Shown: piece after piece, positions 42,809-53,422 of the stretch
Numbering within the stretch: position 1 is the stretch's first letter
Layout: the number at the start of each line of letters is the position of its first letter
Assembly: GCF_008123515.1 (NCBI RefSeq)
Contig: NZ_VSSR01000011.1
Span: forward strand, 205,106 to 269,105
DNA: 64,000 nucleotides
From: Bradyrhizobium cytisi
GTDB taxonomy: Bacteria > Pseudomonadota > Alphaproteobacteria > Rhizobiales > Xanthobacteraceae
Reading direction: 5' to 3'
Program-made: the position numbers and the translations under genes
Notes under the pieces: generated by a model
What the model was told of the DNA's origin: nothing
The model's input: only the letters and a program-made list of their open reading frames with translations
Databases searched by the model: none

Positions 42809-44293
42809 CTAGCTGTTGTTGGGCGCGGGCTTCGGCTTGGTGGCGGCTTTGGGCTTGGCCGGCTTGGCAGTCTGATCGCCACTCGCCGCCGGCTTCTCCG
42901 CAGGCTTATCAGAAGGCTTGGCCGCCGCATCAGACTTGGCCGCGGCACGCTTGCTCGCCGCCGGCTTTGCCGCGCTCTTGGTGTCACTCTTCGCGGCCGC
43001 GTCGGGCTTGGTGGCGGCCGGTTTCGCCGCGGCAGTCTTGGTGTCAGTCTTGCCGTCAGTCTTGGCGTCGCTGCCGGCATCGGGCTTCTTGGCGGCGCGC
43101 GACTTCTTGCCACGCGCCTTCGGCGGGGTCTGCTGATCGGTGTCGGCTGCGACCGCCGCGACCAGGGCCGCGCCGGTGCGGGTCGGGCCGGTATAGACCA
43201 CCATGGGCTCTGCGGCTGCAGGCGCCGAGGCCATCAGCTCGGACGCCCTCATCAGCGGCGGCTGGAGCCCTGCGGTGAAGAACGTCACCTGGGCTTCGCC
43301 GCCGGTGGCAGACCCGGTCGTGCCGCCGCCGTTGGTCGCGATCAGCGCATCGTCGTCGTCACTGGCCGGCCGCTTGCGGTGACCGCCGCACATCTCCTCG
43401 CGCAAATTCGGCGGCGAGGCGTCGACGGGCACGAGGTTCTCGACGGTGCCGAGCGAGGGCCGCAGCCACGACAGATTATCCTGGCTGAAGCCGCGCTCGA
43501 GCAGCTGCGCCGCCTTCACCGCACGCGCGGTGCCGGAATTGGCGCCGAGCACCACCGCGATCAGGCGGCGGCCGTTGCGCGTGGCGGAGGCCACGAGGTT
43601 GTAGCCGGAGGCGCAGATGAAGCCGGTCTTGAAACCGTCGGCGCCGGGATAGCGGCCGATCAGCTTGTTGAAATTGCCAGTGACGCGCTTGCCGAAGCGG
43701 ATCGCCGGGATATGCACGAAATATTCGTATTCCGGCAGGTCGCGCAGGAACGAGCGCGCGAGAATCCCGAGGTCGCGTGCCGAGGTGACGTGTCCATCTG
43801 CAGGCAGGCCGTTCGGATTGACGTAGTTCGTCTGCGTCATGCCGAGCTTCTTCGCGGTGTCGTTCATCATCACGGAGAAGCCGTCGATCGAACCGCCGAG
43901 GCCTTCGGCGAGCACCACGGCCATGTCGTTCGCCGACTTGACCATCATCATCTTCAGTGCGTTGTCGACGGTGAGCTGTGTCCCCGGACGGAGGCCCATC
44001 TTCGAGGGCGATTGCGAGGCGGCCGTCGGCGACACCGTCAGCAGCGTGTCGAGCGTGATCTTGCCGTCCTTCACCGCCTTCAGCGTCACATAGGCAGTCA
44101 TGATCTTGGTGACGGAGGCCGGATACCAGGGATTGGTCGCGTTGTCCGCTTGCAGCACCTTGCCGGTGTCGGCTTCGATCAGAAGCAGTGCTTCAGCATT
44201 TGCGACGCGCGGTACGAGCAGCGCACCGACCGCGAGCGCTGCGGCGAACAGGTTGAACAGAGACTTGCGAAGCAGCGGGCGAAAGGCGTGCAC
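42809..44293 (-). CDS. D-alanyl-D-alanine carboxypeptidase (low-molecular-weight PBP) with lysine-rich tail
   Basis: This 494-residue protein has a signal peptide (cleavage after VANA) and a penicilloyl-serine peptidase domain with all three motifs: SVTK (S60-K63), SAN (120-122) and KTG (222-224). It should trim peptidoglycan pentapeptides in the periplasm. The family's core ends near residue 300. Beyond about 375 the protein continues in lysine, alanine, proline and aspartate repeats (KPAATKPDAAAKSDTKSAAK-like), a tail resembling histone H1 C-termini. Similar proteins often carry a shorter extension. The tail could bind the wall or membrane. Confidence 0.92.
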   Translation of the reverse strand: MHAFRPLLRKSLFNLFAAALAVGALLVPRVANAEALLLIEADTGKVLQADNATNPWYPASVTKIMTAYVTLKAVKDGKITLDTLLTVSPTAASQSPSKMGLRPGTQLTVDNALKMMMVKSANDMAVVLAEGLGGSIDGFSVMMNDTAKKLGMTQTNYVNPNGLPADGHVTSARDLGILARSFLRDLPEYEYFVHIPAIRFGKRVTGNFNKLIGRYPGADGFKTGFICASGYNLVASATRNGRRLIAVVLGANSGTARAVKAAQLLERGFSQDNLSWLRPSLGTVENLVPVDASPPNLREEMCGGHRKRPASDDDDALIATNGGGTTGSATGGEAQVTFFTAGLQPPLMRASELMASAPAAAEPMVVYTGPTRTGAALVAAVAADTDQQTPPKARGKKSRAAKKPDAGSDAKTDGKTDTKTAAAKPAATKPDAAAKSDTKSAAKPAASKRAAAKSDAAAKPSDKPAEKPAASGDQTAKPAKPKAATKPKPAPNNS

Positions 44294-44481
44294 TATCCGA
44301 TTCCGGTCCTTGGAGATCCGCCAGTTCGGACGGTTCTCGTGATCTGATGTTCGGTTCTGAAATCCAGCGCCGCCGCTTGCGGCAGCGCAAACCTATACCG
44401 GCTCGTGCGTCGAGAACAGGGGTTTCGGCTGCGTATTCCGCGATGAAATAGGCTGAATTTCGACGGTGCTACGGGGACTTG

Positions 44482-46290
44482 TTAAGGGGATTTGGCGGCA
44501 GAGGCCGCGGCCTCGGCGGCACCCGCGCTGGGCCGCGCATTTGCCTGAGCACTTTCCTGCACCATGAACTGGGCCTTGGCGAGTTCGGCAAAATGGCCGC
44601 CTTTGGCCACGAGTTCATCGAAAGTTCCGCTTTCGATCACCCGTCCGTCCTCGAACACCAGGATCCGCGTGGCATTGCGGATGGTGGAGAGGCGGTGGGC
44701 GATCACGAAGGTGGTGCGGCCCTTCATCACTTCATCGAGAGCGGCATTCAGCTTGGCCTCGGTGATGGCGTCGAGCGCGCTGGTCGCCTCGTCCAGGATC
44801 AGGATCGGCGGGTCCTTCAGCAGCGCGCGTGCGACCGACAGCCGTTGCCGCTCGCCGCCGGACAGCATGCGGCCGCGCTCGCCGGCATTGGTCTCGAAAC
44901 CGCCGCTACGCTCGATGAACTCGAGCGCCTGTGCGCGCTCGGCCGCCTTGCGCATCTCGGCGTCGGTTGCGTCCGGCTTGCCGACGCGCAAATTCTCCGC
45001 GATCGAGCGGTTGAACAGCAGCGCTTCCTGGAACACGACGCCGATATTCCGCCGCAGCGAGGTCAGCGTCACACCGCGCACGTCCATGCCGTCGATCTTG
45101 ATGAAGCCGGACTGGGGATCGAAGGCGCGATGCAAGAGCGCGATCGCGGTCGACTTGCCGGCGCCGGTCGGGCCGACCAGCGCAATGGTCTGGCCGGGCA
45201 GCGCGGTGAAGGAGAGATCCTCGACCGCCGGCCGCTTGCCGTCATAAGAGAACGTGACGTCATTGAACTCGACCAGGCCGGAGAGCCGCCCCGCATCGAT
45301 CGCGTCGGAGCGGTCGTGCACCGCGGGCACGGCGTCGAGAACGTTGAAGAACTCGCGCAGGCGCGGCGCTTCCATGAATACGCTGTTGATGAAGCTCACG
45401 ACCTGCTCGAGCTTCTGGATCAAGAGCGTCGCGAAGCTCACGAACATCACGATCTCGCCGACCGAGGTCAGGCCCTGGTCGTGCAGAGCGATGCCGAGCG
45501 TGAAGATCGCGAGCACGGTGATGGTGGTGGAGGCGCGTGTGATCACAGTGACGAGCGCCCACCATGACAGCACCGGCATTTGGGCCGCGAGCAACTGATC
45601 GGCGACGGAGCGCAGGCCCTGCACCTCGGACTCGACGCGGACGAAGCTCTGCACCAGCGCGACGTTGCCGAGCGCATCGGAGGCGCGCGCCGAGAGCTCG
45701 CTATATTGCTCCTCGACCGCCATCTGCATGCCAAAGGTCCTGCGCACGACGAAGGTCGTCAGTGCGGTGAAGACGATGCAGAGTACGAACAGCAGGATCG
45801 CGAGTCGCCAATTCAGATAGAGCGACAGCGGCAGCAGCACCACGACCGAGAGGATCGCGGCAAAATGCTCGCGGAAGAAGCCGAGCCACAGCCGCCACAG
45901 CGCATCTGTGCCGTTCAGCATGACCTTCATCAGCCGGCCCGAATGGGTGCCGGAGTGGAAGGTCAGGGGCAGTTGCAGAATGTGCTCGAAATAGCTGGTC
46001 AACACCGCCTGGCGCTGGCGGTGGGAGAGCCGGTCGGCCTGCAACGCCACGAGCGCGCTGCAGCCGATGGTGAACAGCCCGAACGCGACCCAGGCGATCA
46101 GGAACGGCCAGGCCGAGCTTGAGCCGGCTACCGTCTTGCCGGAGAGCACGTCGACGATGCGGCCAAACAGCACCGGTTCGGCGAATTGCGAGGCGGCAAG
46201 CAGGAGATTAGCGACTGCCAACAACCAGCCCAGCCGCGCTTCTTTTCCGAGCAGCTCGAGAACACGGGTGTAGAGGCTGAAAATGGACAT
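44482..46290 (-). CDS. ndvA: NdvA/ChvA-like cyclic beta-1,2-glucan exporter (fused ABC permease-ATPase)
   Basis: This 602-residue protein combines six membrane helices (about residues 15-300) with an ATP-binding domain. The Walker A motif is [14 protein letters not shown], the signature [16 protein letters not shown], and Walker [14 protein letters not shown]. The opening [20 protein letters not shown] and the whole layout match NdvA/ChvA exporters, which move cyclic glucans from the cytoplasm to the periplasm and matter for plant interaction and osmotic adaptation. Glucan specificity is inferred by family. No ndvB-type synthase is seen in the window. Confidence 0.85.
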   Translation of the reverse strand: MSIFSLYTRVLELLGKEARLGWLLAVANLLLAASQFAEPVLFGRIVDVLSGKTVAGSSSAWPFLIAWVAFGLFTIGCSALVALQADRLSHRQRQAVLTSYFEHILQLPLTFHSGTHSGRLMKVMLNGTDALWRLWLGFFREHFAAILSVVVLLPLSLYLNWRLAILLFVLCIVFTALTTFVVRRTFGMQMAVEEQYSELSARASDALGNVALVQSFVRVESEVQGLRSVADQLLAAQMPVLSWWALVTVITRASTTITVLAIFTLGIALHDQGLTSVGEIVMFVSFATLLIQKLEQVVSFINSVFMEAPRLREFFNVLDAVPAVHDRSDAIDAGRLSGLVEFNDVTFSYDGKRPAVEDLSFTALPGQTIALVGPTGAGKSTAIALLHRAFDPQSGFIKIDGMDVRGVTLTSLRRNIGVVFQEALLFNRSIAENLRVGKPDATDAEMRKAAERAQALEFIERSGGFETNAGERGRMLSGGERQRLSVARALLKDPPILILDEATSALDAITEAKLNAALDEVMKGRTTFVIAHRLSTIRNATRILVFEDGRVIESGTFDELVAKGGHFAELAKAQFMVQESAQANARPSAGAAEAAASAAKSP

Positions 46291-46380
46291 GCGAGGTCGG
46301 ACTCTGGCGGATCAAACGGGACGAGCAGATATTCTAAGCAGGGATCGCCCGCGAGATACAGCAGAAGCTGCCGGTTTTGC

Positions 46381-47421
46381 TCAATTGCTGAGCCGGCTTT
46401 CAACCGGCGGCAGGAACCGGCCATCGAAGATGTCGCCCGCCGCCGGACGCTTGTGGAATCTGAAATCCTCGGCGATCTGGTCGATCGAGCGCTCCAGGCG
46501 CGCCGGATCGACGCCGCCGAGGCCGTTGCGTCGGACCTCGTCGGTCAGGATGTTGTCGGCGAGCACGGTGCGCAGGCGCGCGAGTTCGAGGTCGCGGTCG
46601 CTGTCGTCGATGCGGCCGGCGGCCTCGTCCGCCGCGCGCGCCGGCTCCTTCGCGGCTGTGGTGATGCCCGCAATCAGCGCGCGGACAAAACCCTTCAGCG
46701 CGTCCGGCTTCGCCGTGGCGAAAGCGGGACTGGCGACGACGGCAAAACCGTAGGCCTCGCAGCCATAGTCGGCATAACGCAGCACGGCGAGATCATCGGC
46801 CGGCACGCCGCGGTCGCGCAAATTCACCGCGGAGAGATAGGAGAACCCGGCGACGGCGTCGACCTGTCCCGCCGAGAGCACCGGCTCGCGCACCGCCGCA
46901 CTCATCTTGAAGAATTTGACATGCGAGACGTCGATGCCGTTCTGCCGTGCCAGCGCCGGCCACAGCCGGATCGACAGATCGCTGTCGGCGACGCCGACGG
47001 CCTTGCCGTCGAGATCGGAGAGCAAATGGATGCCGCGGCTCTTGCGGGCGACGATTGCGTAGGGCGCGCGGTTGAACAGCACGAACACCGCCTTAACCGG
47101 CGGCGCATCGGCCTTGTCGCGAAAACGAATGAGCTCGTTGATGTCGACGAGCGCGAGCTCGCTATTGCCGGTAGCAACGCGCGCAAGTGCTTCCGGCGAT
47201 CCGGCCGCGCTGTTGAAGGAGACGTTGAGGTGCTCGGCGCCGAACTTGCCGTCCTTTGCGGCCATGAAGAACGGCGCCATGCTCGCATCGACCGGACGGT
47301 CGAAGGTGACGTGGATCGCCACAGGCGGCGCCACGGTCTCGGCCGCGTCCACATGGCGCGCGGCAAGCACGATCGCGAGGACCAGCAGGCCGTGAGTGAC
47401 GATCGTCTTGAATCCAACCAT
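46381..47421 (-). CDS. NMT1/SsuA-like substrate-binding protein
   Basis: This 346-residue periplasmic protein has a signal peptide ending HVDA and the NMT1-type pattern: FFMAAKDGKFGAEHLNVSFN, GSPEALARVATGNSELALVD, then DLDGKAVGVADSDLSIRLWP. Relatives bind nitrate, sulfonates, thiamine precursors or similar compounds. No permease or ATPase gene adjoins it; the neighbouring NdvA-like exporter is a different kind of ABC protein. So it is an orphan here, probably paired with a transporter elsewhere. Confidence 0.87.
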   Translation of the reverse strand: MVGFKTIVTHGLLVLAIVLAARHVDAAETVAPPVAIHVTFDRPVDASMAPFFMAAKDGKFGAEHLNVSFNSAAGSPEALARVATGNSELALVDINELIRFRDKADAPPVKAVFVLFNRAPYAIVARKSRGIHLLSDLDGKAVGVADSDLSIRLWPALARQNGIDVSHVKFFKMSAAVREPVLSAGQVDAVAGFSYLSAVNLRDRGVPADDLAVLRYADYGCEAYGFAVVASPAFATAKPDALKGFVRALIAGITTAAKEPARAADEAAGRIDDSDRDLELARLRTVLADNILTDEVRRNGLGGVDPARLERSIDQIAEDFRFHKRPAAGDIFDGRFLPPVESRLSN

Positions 47422-47516
47422 CGGTCGCGCCGGTTCCGCATTGTTGTGGTTTCGTGACGCTCGCAGCGCCGGCCGGCGACGAGTGTGTTCACATCAACAT
47501 GAACGGCGGATGAGCA

Positions 47517-47576
47517 GTGGTTGCGTCACGATCACGCAACCACGTTCATCTTCTGTTGGGGTTGGGGAACCCAACA
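47517..47576 (+). promoter_or_regulatory. Two hairpins upstream of a secreted protein gene
   Basis: GTGGTTGCGT (47517-47526) and ACGCAACCAC (47534-47543) form a perfect 10-bp stem with a seven-base loop. TGTTGGG (47554-47560) and CCCAACA (47570-47576) form a second perfect 7-bp stem. Both are 70-130 bases before the ATG at 47649. They may be an operator or structured 5' leader. Confidence 0.45.
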
Positions 47577-47648
47577 TGGAATGCGGATGTTTGAAAGACA
47601 TGAGCCTGTCTCGAGGCACCAATGCAGGTCCCAAGGAGGGTCCACGCC

Positions 47649-48026
47649 ATGTTTGACCGATTTTCGAAGTTTACGGGCCGCAAGGCCGTTCTCGCCACCG
47701 CGGCGGTGCTGGCGCTGACAATCGCCGCCCCCAGCGCATCGTTCGCAGGCGGCCGCCACTGGCATGGGGGCGGCGGCGCGGCCTTTGCCGGTGCAGCCAT
47801 TGCCGGCGCCATCGGCACCGGGCTCGCGATCGCCGCAACCCGCGATGCGTATGCCTATGATGCCCCGGCCTATTACGGCGGCGGCCCGGTCTATTACGAT
47901 AACGGCCCGGCCTATTACGGCGGCCCGGGTTATTACAGGAACGATCGCGAATACCTGGGCACCAATGGCAGTGGCAGTCGCGACCCCTTTGCCACCTGCA
48001 GCCGAGGCGGCGCGGGTTGTTGGTAA
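47649..48026 (+). CDS. Secreted Gly/Tyr-rich protein with hydrophobic segment
   Basis: This 125-residue protein has a long N-terminal signal (TGRKAVLATAAVLALTIAAP) with cleavage likely after SFA, a hydrophobic alanine/glycine stretch (AAFAGAAIAGAIGTGLAIAA), and repeats of YYGGG/YYDNGP-type sequence. It ends with two cysteines (ATCSRGGAGCW). It is probably an outer surface or periplasmic protein; its function is unknown. ATG at 47649 follows AAGGAGG. A strong terminator is found after the gene. Confidence 0.82.
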   Translation: MFDRFSKFTGRKAVLATAAVLALTIAAPSASFAGGRHWHGGGGAAFAGAAIAGAIGTGLAIAATRDAYAYDAPAYYGGGPVYYDNGPAYYGGPGYYRNDREYLGTNGSGSRDPFATCSRGGAGCW

Positions 48027-48040
48027 GTCGTTGACCACGA

Positions 48041-48071
48041 AAGGCCGGCGCGCTTGTCGCTCCGGCCTTTT
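48041..48071 (+). terminator. Rho-independent terminator
   Basis: AAAGGCCGG and CCGGCCTTT form a 9-bp stem around a 13-base loop, followed by TGCCTTTTATTG. It is 15 bases after the secreted-protein stop and directly before the HisE-like gene. Confidence 0.8.
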
Positions 48072-48128
48072 GCCTTTTATTGTTAGGCGTTAACGCGTCG
48101 ACCATTTGTTTAGAGTAGTTTTGCGTAC

Positions 48129-48533
48129 ATGAGTGATTCGCTTGAGCGGCTATATCTGGCTGTCCTCGCGGCCAGGGACCTTGATCCGGCAACATCGCGC
48201 ACTGCCCGGCTGTTTCAGCGTGGGCCCTCCAAAATGGCGAAGAAGCTGGCCGAAGAGGCGATCGAGGTCGTGATCGATGCGGTCAACGGCGACGCCGAGG
48301 CCGTGGTCCGGGAAAGCGCCGATCTGCTCTACAATCTCACCGTGCTATGGGCTTCCGCCGGCGTGCGCCCCGAAGACGTCTGGCGTGAAATGTCGCGGCG
48401 TGAGGACATGTTGGGCATTGCCGAAAAGCTGCCGAAATCGCCGATGAAGCTGCCCAAGGTCGCGTCACCGCGTATTTCGGCCCGGCGGCCAATTGTCGCG
48501 CTCGAGGGCCGCGCGGCGCGCAAACGGCACTAA
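48129..48533 (+). CDS. HisE-like phosphoribosyl-ATP diphosphatase
   Basis: This 134-residue protein belongs to the MazG-like fold of phosphoribosyl-ATP diphosphatases. The metal-binding acids occur in KKLAEEAIEVVIDAVN and VVRESADLLYNLTVLWASAG. HisE removes pyrophosphate from phosphoribosyl-ATP in histidine synthesis. Here the gene is not next to other his genes, and the protein carries about 30 extra C-terminal basic residues. It may be an additional copy or act on another nucleotide. Confidence 0.8.
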   Translation: MSDSLERLYLAVLAARDLDPATSRTARLFQRGPSKMAKKLAEEAIEVVIDAVNGDAEAVVRESADLLYNLTVLWASAGVRPEDVWREMSRREDMLGIAEKLPKSPMKLPKVASPRISARRPIVALEGRAARKRH

Positions 48534-48589
48534 AGCGTCACAAAACTCCACGATGGACAAATCCGTCCCATGGTGCTTCATCGCGGCGC

Positions 48590-49171
48590 ATGCTGAAACG
48601 TATCTACGATTGGTGCATCGACGCCGCCCACAAGCCTTACGCGCTCTGGATCATGGGGGCCGTGGCTTTCGCCGAAAGCTCGTTCTTTCCAGTTCCCCCG
48701 GACGTGATGCTGATCCCGATGTCGCTGGCGCGTCCGCAGCGCGCCTGGCTCTACGCCGCGATCTGCACGGCCACCTCGGTGGTCGGCGGTCTGCTCGGCT
48801 ACGCCATTGGTGCGCTGCTGTTCGACTCGGTCGGCCATTGGCTGATCCAGGTCTACGGCCTCGGCGGCAAGGTCGATGCTTTCCGCGCCTCCTACGCGGA
48901 ATGGGGCGCGGTGATCATCCTGCTCAAGGGCCTGACGCCGATCCCCTACAAGCTCGTCACCATCACCTCGGGCTTTGCCGGCTACAATCTCGTTCTTTTC
49001 ATCCTGTGCTCGATTGTCGCGCGCGGCGGGCGCTTCTTCATCGTAGCGATCCTCCTCAATCGCTATGGCGACTGGATCCGCGAGCGGATCGAGCGGCATC
49101 TCGCCCTGTGGGTGGCGCTCGGCGCTGCCGTGCTGGTGCTCGGCTTCGTGGTCGCGATCAAGCTGATCTAG
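48590..49171 (+). CDS. DedA/YqaA-family membrane protein
   Basis: This 193-residue inner-membrane protein has four to five hydrophobic segments and the family opening WIMGAVAFAESSFFPVPPDV, with a conserved glutamate and prolines in the re-entrant region, then LKGLTPIPYKLVTITSGFAG. DedA/YqaA proteins have been linked to lipid handling and membrane homeostasis; the transported molecule is not assigned here. It lies 56 bases after the HisE-like gene in the same direction. Confidence 0.88.
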   Translation: MLKRIYDWCIDAAHKPYALWIMGAVAFAESSFFPVPPDVMLIPMSLARPQRAWLYAAICTATSVVGGLLGYAIGALLFDSVGHWLIQVYGLGGKVDAFRASYAEWGAVIILLKGLTPIPYKLVTITSGFAGYNLVLFILCSIVARGGRFFIVAILLNRYGDWIRERIERHLALWVALGAAVLVLGFVVAIKLI

Positions 49172-49252
49172 GACTTAGATTCCAGGATCTGGATTCCGGG
49201 AGTTGGATCCCCAACGCTTTCACGCCGCGCCGGCTTCGGCTACGGTTGCCCC

Positions 49253-49774
49253 ATGATGGTTCGATCCGGAACTCCGGCAGTGCGGCTCGGGACGCTGATC
49301 TCGGCGGTGCTGCTGCTCCTGCCCGGTGCTGGCGGGACCGGGTGGGCGCAATCGGCGCCGCCGACGCTCGGTCTGCAGGAGCAGGGGCCGCAGGCCGCGC
49401 CGCCGCCATCGACGCCTGCAGCTTCGGAAAACCCCGGACTGATCAACGAAATGGGCAAGCTGTTCGACAAGCTGCCCTCGATCCTGCCGCCGATCAAAAG
49501 CCCGAGCGAGACCATGAACGATCTGTCGCGCCTGGCGCGGCCGTCCACCATGGTGTCGGGGCGTGCGGCCTGTCCGGTCTCGCCAAGCGGCGGGCCCGAC
49601 TGCAAGCTCGCTGCCGATCAGCTCTGCCAGGGCAAGGGCTACAAGGAAGGCAAGAGCTTGAACACCGATTCCGCCGAGAAGTGCTCGGCCAAGGTTCTCA
49701 TTCCGGGCAGGCAACGCAAACCGGATGATTGCCGCACCGATACCGTCGTCACCAGCGCGCTGTGCCAGAACTGA
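49253..49774 (+). CDS. Secreted cysteine-containing uncharacterised protein
   Basis: This 173-residue protein has an N-terminal signal peptide (LISAVLLLLPGAGGTGWAQ) followed by a proline/alanine-rich linker. The C-terminal 70 residues hold six cysteines (ACPVSPSGGPDCKLAADQLC, EKCSAKVL, DDCRTDT, LCQN). No known family is recognised. The protein is presumably periplasmic with disulfides. It ends 27 bases before the aspartase gene, in the same direction. Confidence 0.75.
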   Translation: MMVRSGTPAVRLGTLISAVLLLLPGAGGTGWAQSAPPTLGLQEQGPQAAPPPSTPAASENPGLINEMGKLFDKLPSILPPIKSPSETMNDLSRLARPSTMVSGRAACPVSPSGGPDCKLAADQLCQGKGYKEGKSLNTDSAEKCSAKVLIPGRQRKPDDCRTDTVVTSALCQN

Positions 49775-49801
49775 GGACGTCGCGCGACCAAAGGAGCGCC
49801 C

Positions 49802-51202
<1,401 letters not shown>

Positions 51203-51217
51203 TGGTGCTCTCTCCTC

Positions 51218-51325
51218 CCGTCATTCCGGGGGCGCGCGTAGCGCGAGCCCGGAATCCATTTCGCTATTCGCGCCGGCGCCCAATGGATTCCGGGTTCGAC
51301 GCTGCGCGTCGCCCCGGAATGACGG
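51218..51325. repeat. Intergenic palindromic repeat
   Basis: CCGTCATTCCGGGGGCGCGC at the left and the complementary GCCCCGGAATGACGG at the right flank a region that also pairs GGAATCCAT with ATGGATTCC. It lies just downstream of the aspartase gene and has no coding content. Confidence 0.8.
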
Positions 51326-51464
51326 ACAAAAGAATTCCGCGCATTGGAATTGCGGTAACGGCATCCGCCACGGCGTCAAAACGCAATACTTGACAGTGGA
51401 AAGATTGCCTTGTTGGTATGGCTCCCAACCTTCAATGCGTCTGCCAGCAAAGGATCGCTCCGCA

Positions 51465-52433
51465 ATGTCCATGCCTGCTCTGTTCAAGGGACGCCTGTCG
51501 ATCCCCGTGATCGGTTCGCCGCTCTTCATCATCTCGGTGCCCGACCTCGTGATTGCGCAGTGCAAGGCGGGCGTGGTCGGCTCGTTCCCGTCGCTGAACG
51601 CGCGGCCGCCGGAATTGCTCGACGAGTGGCTGGCGCGGATCACCGAAGAGCTCGCGGCCTACGACCGCGCGCATCCCGACAAGCCGTCGGCGCCGTTCGC
51701 GGTCAACCAGATCGTGCACAAGTCGAATAACCGGCTCGACCACGACATGCAGCTCTGCGCCAAGTACAAGGTGCCGATGATCATCTCCTCGCTTGGCGCA
51801 CGCGAGGAGCTCAATCAAGCCGTTCACGGCTGGGGCGGCATCGTCTTCCACGACGTGATCAATCAGAAATTCGCCCACAAGGCGATCGAGAAGGGTGCCG
51901 ACGGCCTGATCCTGGTCGCGGCCGGCGCCGGTGGCCATGCCGGCACCATCTCGCCGCTCGCTTTCGTAGCCGAAACGCGGAAATGGTTCGACGGCCCGAT
52001 CGCGCTGTCGGGCGCCATCGGCAACGGCAAGGCGATCCGCGCCGCGCGCGTTCTCGGCGCCGACTTCGCCTATATCGGCTCGGCCTTCATCGCGACCAAG
52101 GAGGCCAACGCGGTCGAGACCTACAAGGAGATGATCGCGGGTGCGAGCGCCGACGACATCGTCTATTCCAACCTCTTCACCGGCGTGCACGGCAATTATC
52201 TGAAGCCCTCGATCCTCGCCGCCGGCATGGATCCGGAAAACCTGCCGACCTCCGATCCCTCCAAGATGAACTTTGGCACCGACGCCTCCGGCGAGCGCGC
52301 CAAGCCGAAGGCCTGGAAGGAGATCTGGGGCTCGGGCCAGGGCATCGGCAGCGTCGATGGCATCGTGCCCGCCGCCGAGATGATCGCGCGTTTCAAGAAG
52401 GAATACGACGAGGCGATCGATCCGCCGTTGTGA
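51465..52433 (+). CDS. Nitronate monooxygenase-family flavoprotein (first copy)
   Basis: This 322-residue TIM-barrel FMN protein belongs to the 2-nitropropane dioxygenase/nitronate monooxygenase family. The conserved barrel segments are VIGSPLFIISVPDLVIAQCK, ILVAAGAGGHAGTISPLAFV and SGAIGNGKAIRAARVLGADF, the second holding the likely active-site histidine. Members oxidise nitronates or reduce unsaturated acyl groups, so substrate is open. ATG at 51465 is decided by AAAGGA. It is followed after 11 bases by a thioesterase-like gene. Confidence 0.9.
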   Translation: MSMPALFKGRLSIPVIGSPLFIISVPDLVIAQCKAGVVGSFPSLNARPPELLDEWLARITEELAAYDRAHPDKPSAPFAVNQIVHKSNNRLDHDMQLCAKYKVPMIISSLGAREELNQAVHGWGGIVFHDVINQKFAHKAIEKGADGLILVAAGAGGHAGTISPLAFVAETRKWFDGPIALSGAIGNGKAIRAARVLGADFAYIGSAFIATKEANAVETYKEMIAGASADDIVYSNLFTGVHGNYLKPSILAAGMDPENLPTSDPSKMNFGTDASGERAKPKAWKEIWGSGQGIGSVDGIVPAAEMIARFKKEYDEAIDPPL

Positions 52434-52444
52434 TAGCTCTCGCA

Positions 52445-53218
52445 ATGACCGCCATCTACCGCGTCGACGGCAACAGCGTCGTCACCAGCCCCAATGCCGC
52501 AGGGCCGTGGGACCGGCGCATGCAGCACGGCTCGGCGCCATCGGCGCTGGTGACGTGGGCCGCGGAGCGTATTCCGACACAGGTCGCGATGAACATCGCA
52601 CGCGTCACCATCGACCTGATGCGCCCGGTGCCGGTGGCGCCGCTCACGATCGAGACCACGGTGCTGCGCGAGGGTCGCAAGATCCAGCTCTGCGAGGTCA
52701 AGCTGCTCGCCGACGGCGTACAGGTCGTCGGCGCCACCGTGCTCAAGATCAAGCAACAGGCGCAGCCGCTGCCCGATGACGTCAGGGAGTTGCCGGTCAC
52801 GCTGCCGTCGCCCGAGGACTCGCTGGTCGAGGACGGTCACGGCGCGACCAGCCCGTTCGCGGGCATGGTCTCGATGCGCGCCGCACGCGGCCGCTTCGGC
52901 CAGGCCGGTGCCGGTGCGATCTGGTTTCGCCTCGACCATCCGCTGGTCGAAGGCGAGGCGGTCTCGCAGGCGATGCGGGCCGTGGTCGCCGCCGATTTCT
53001 CCAACGGCACCGCCTCGACGCTCGACTTCCGCACCTGGACCTACATCAACGCCGACCTCTCGGTGAGCCTGGCGCGCCAGCCGGTCGGCGACTGGATCTT
53101 GCTCGACGGCGAATCCTGGATCGGCCCGGATGGCGCCGGGCTTGCGATGTCGCGGCTGGCCGATCGCCAAGGCTATTTCGGCCGCGCGGTGCAGAGCCTG
53201 GTGATCGAGAAGCGGTGA
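52445..53218 (+). CDS. Hotdog-fold acyl-CoA thioesterase-like protein
   Basis: This 257-residue protein resembles the double-hotdog thioesterase-family proteins related to TesB. MTAIYRVDGNSVVTSPNAAG and AAGPWDRRMQHGSAPSALV open the first half, and LDFRTWTYINADLSVSLAR lies in the second. These enzymes hydrolyse acyl-CoA or act as thioester-handling subunits. Placement between a flavoprotein and an acyl-CoA ligase suggests fatty-acid metabolism. The start may instead be GTG at about 52430, overlapping the previous stop. Confidence 0.8.
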   Translation: MTAIYRVDGNSVVTSPNAAGPWDRRMQHGSAPSALVTWAAERIPTQVAMNIARVTIDLMRPVPVAPLTIETTVLREGRKIQLCEVKLLADGVQVVGATVLKIKQQAQPLPDDVRELPVTLPSPEDSLVEDGHGATSPFAGMVSMRAARGRFGQAGAGAIWFRLDHPLVEGEAVSQAMRAVVAADFSNGTASTLDFRTWTYINADLSVSLARQPVGDWILLDGESWIGPDGAGLAMSRLADRQGYFGRAVQSLVIEKR

Positions 53219-53323
53219 GTGTGATGGCAGGCGACGTGATCGCTGCTTGTGCCACTTGAACGGCAGGCTTCCGCCGCCGCGGAAGGGATGCTTGGTCGTG
53301 TTCGACCAGGGCATCCTGCCTGT

Positions 53324-53422
53324 TCACACGCCGTAGAAGATCTTGATCTCCCACAGCACCACGATGATGGCCGTGATCAACGTGACCGCGGCGACTGCAC
53401 TTTCCAGGGAAGCGACTCGCAT
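53324..53422 (-). CDS. 32-residue membrane peptide
   Basis: This short reading frame encodes MRVASLESAVAAVTLITAII, then VVLWEIKIFYGV and a TGA stop. It has a single hydrophobic helix covering about residues 8-25. GGAG stands at normal spacing before the ATG (GCGGAGTAAGAC), which supports translation. It is isolated between the thioesterase-like gene and the acyl-CoA ligase gene. Such peptides often assist membrane complexes, but its role is unknown. It is too short to be found by ordinary length cut-offs. Confidence 0.55.
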   Translation of the reverse strand: MRVASLESAVAAVTLITAIIVVLWEIKIFYGV

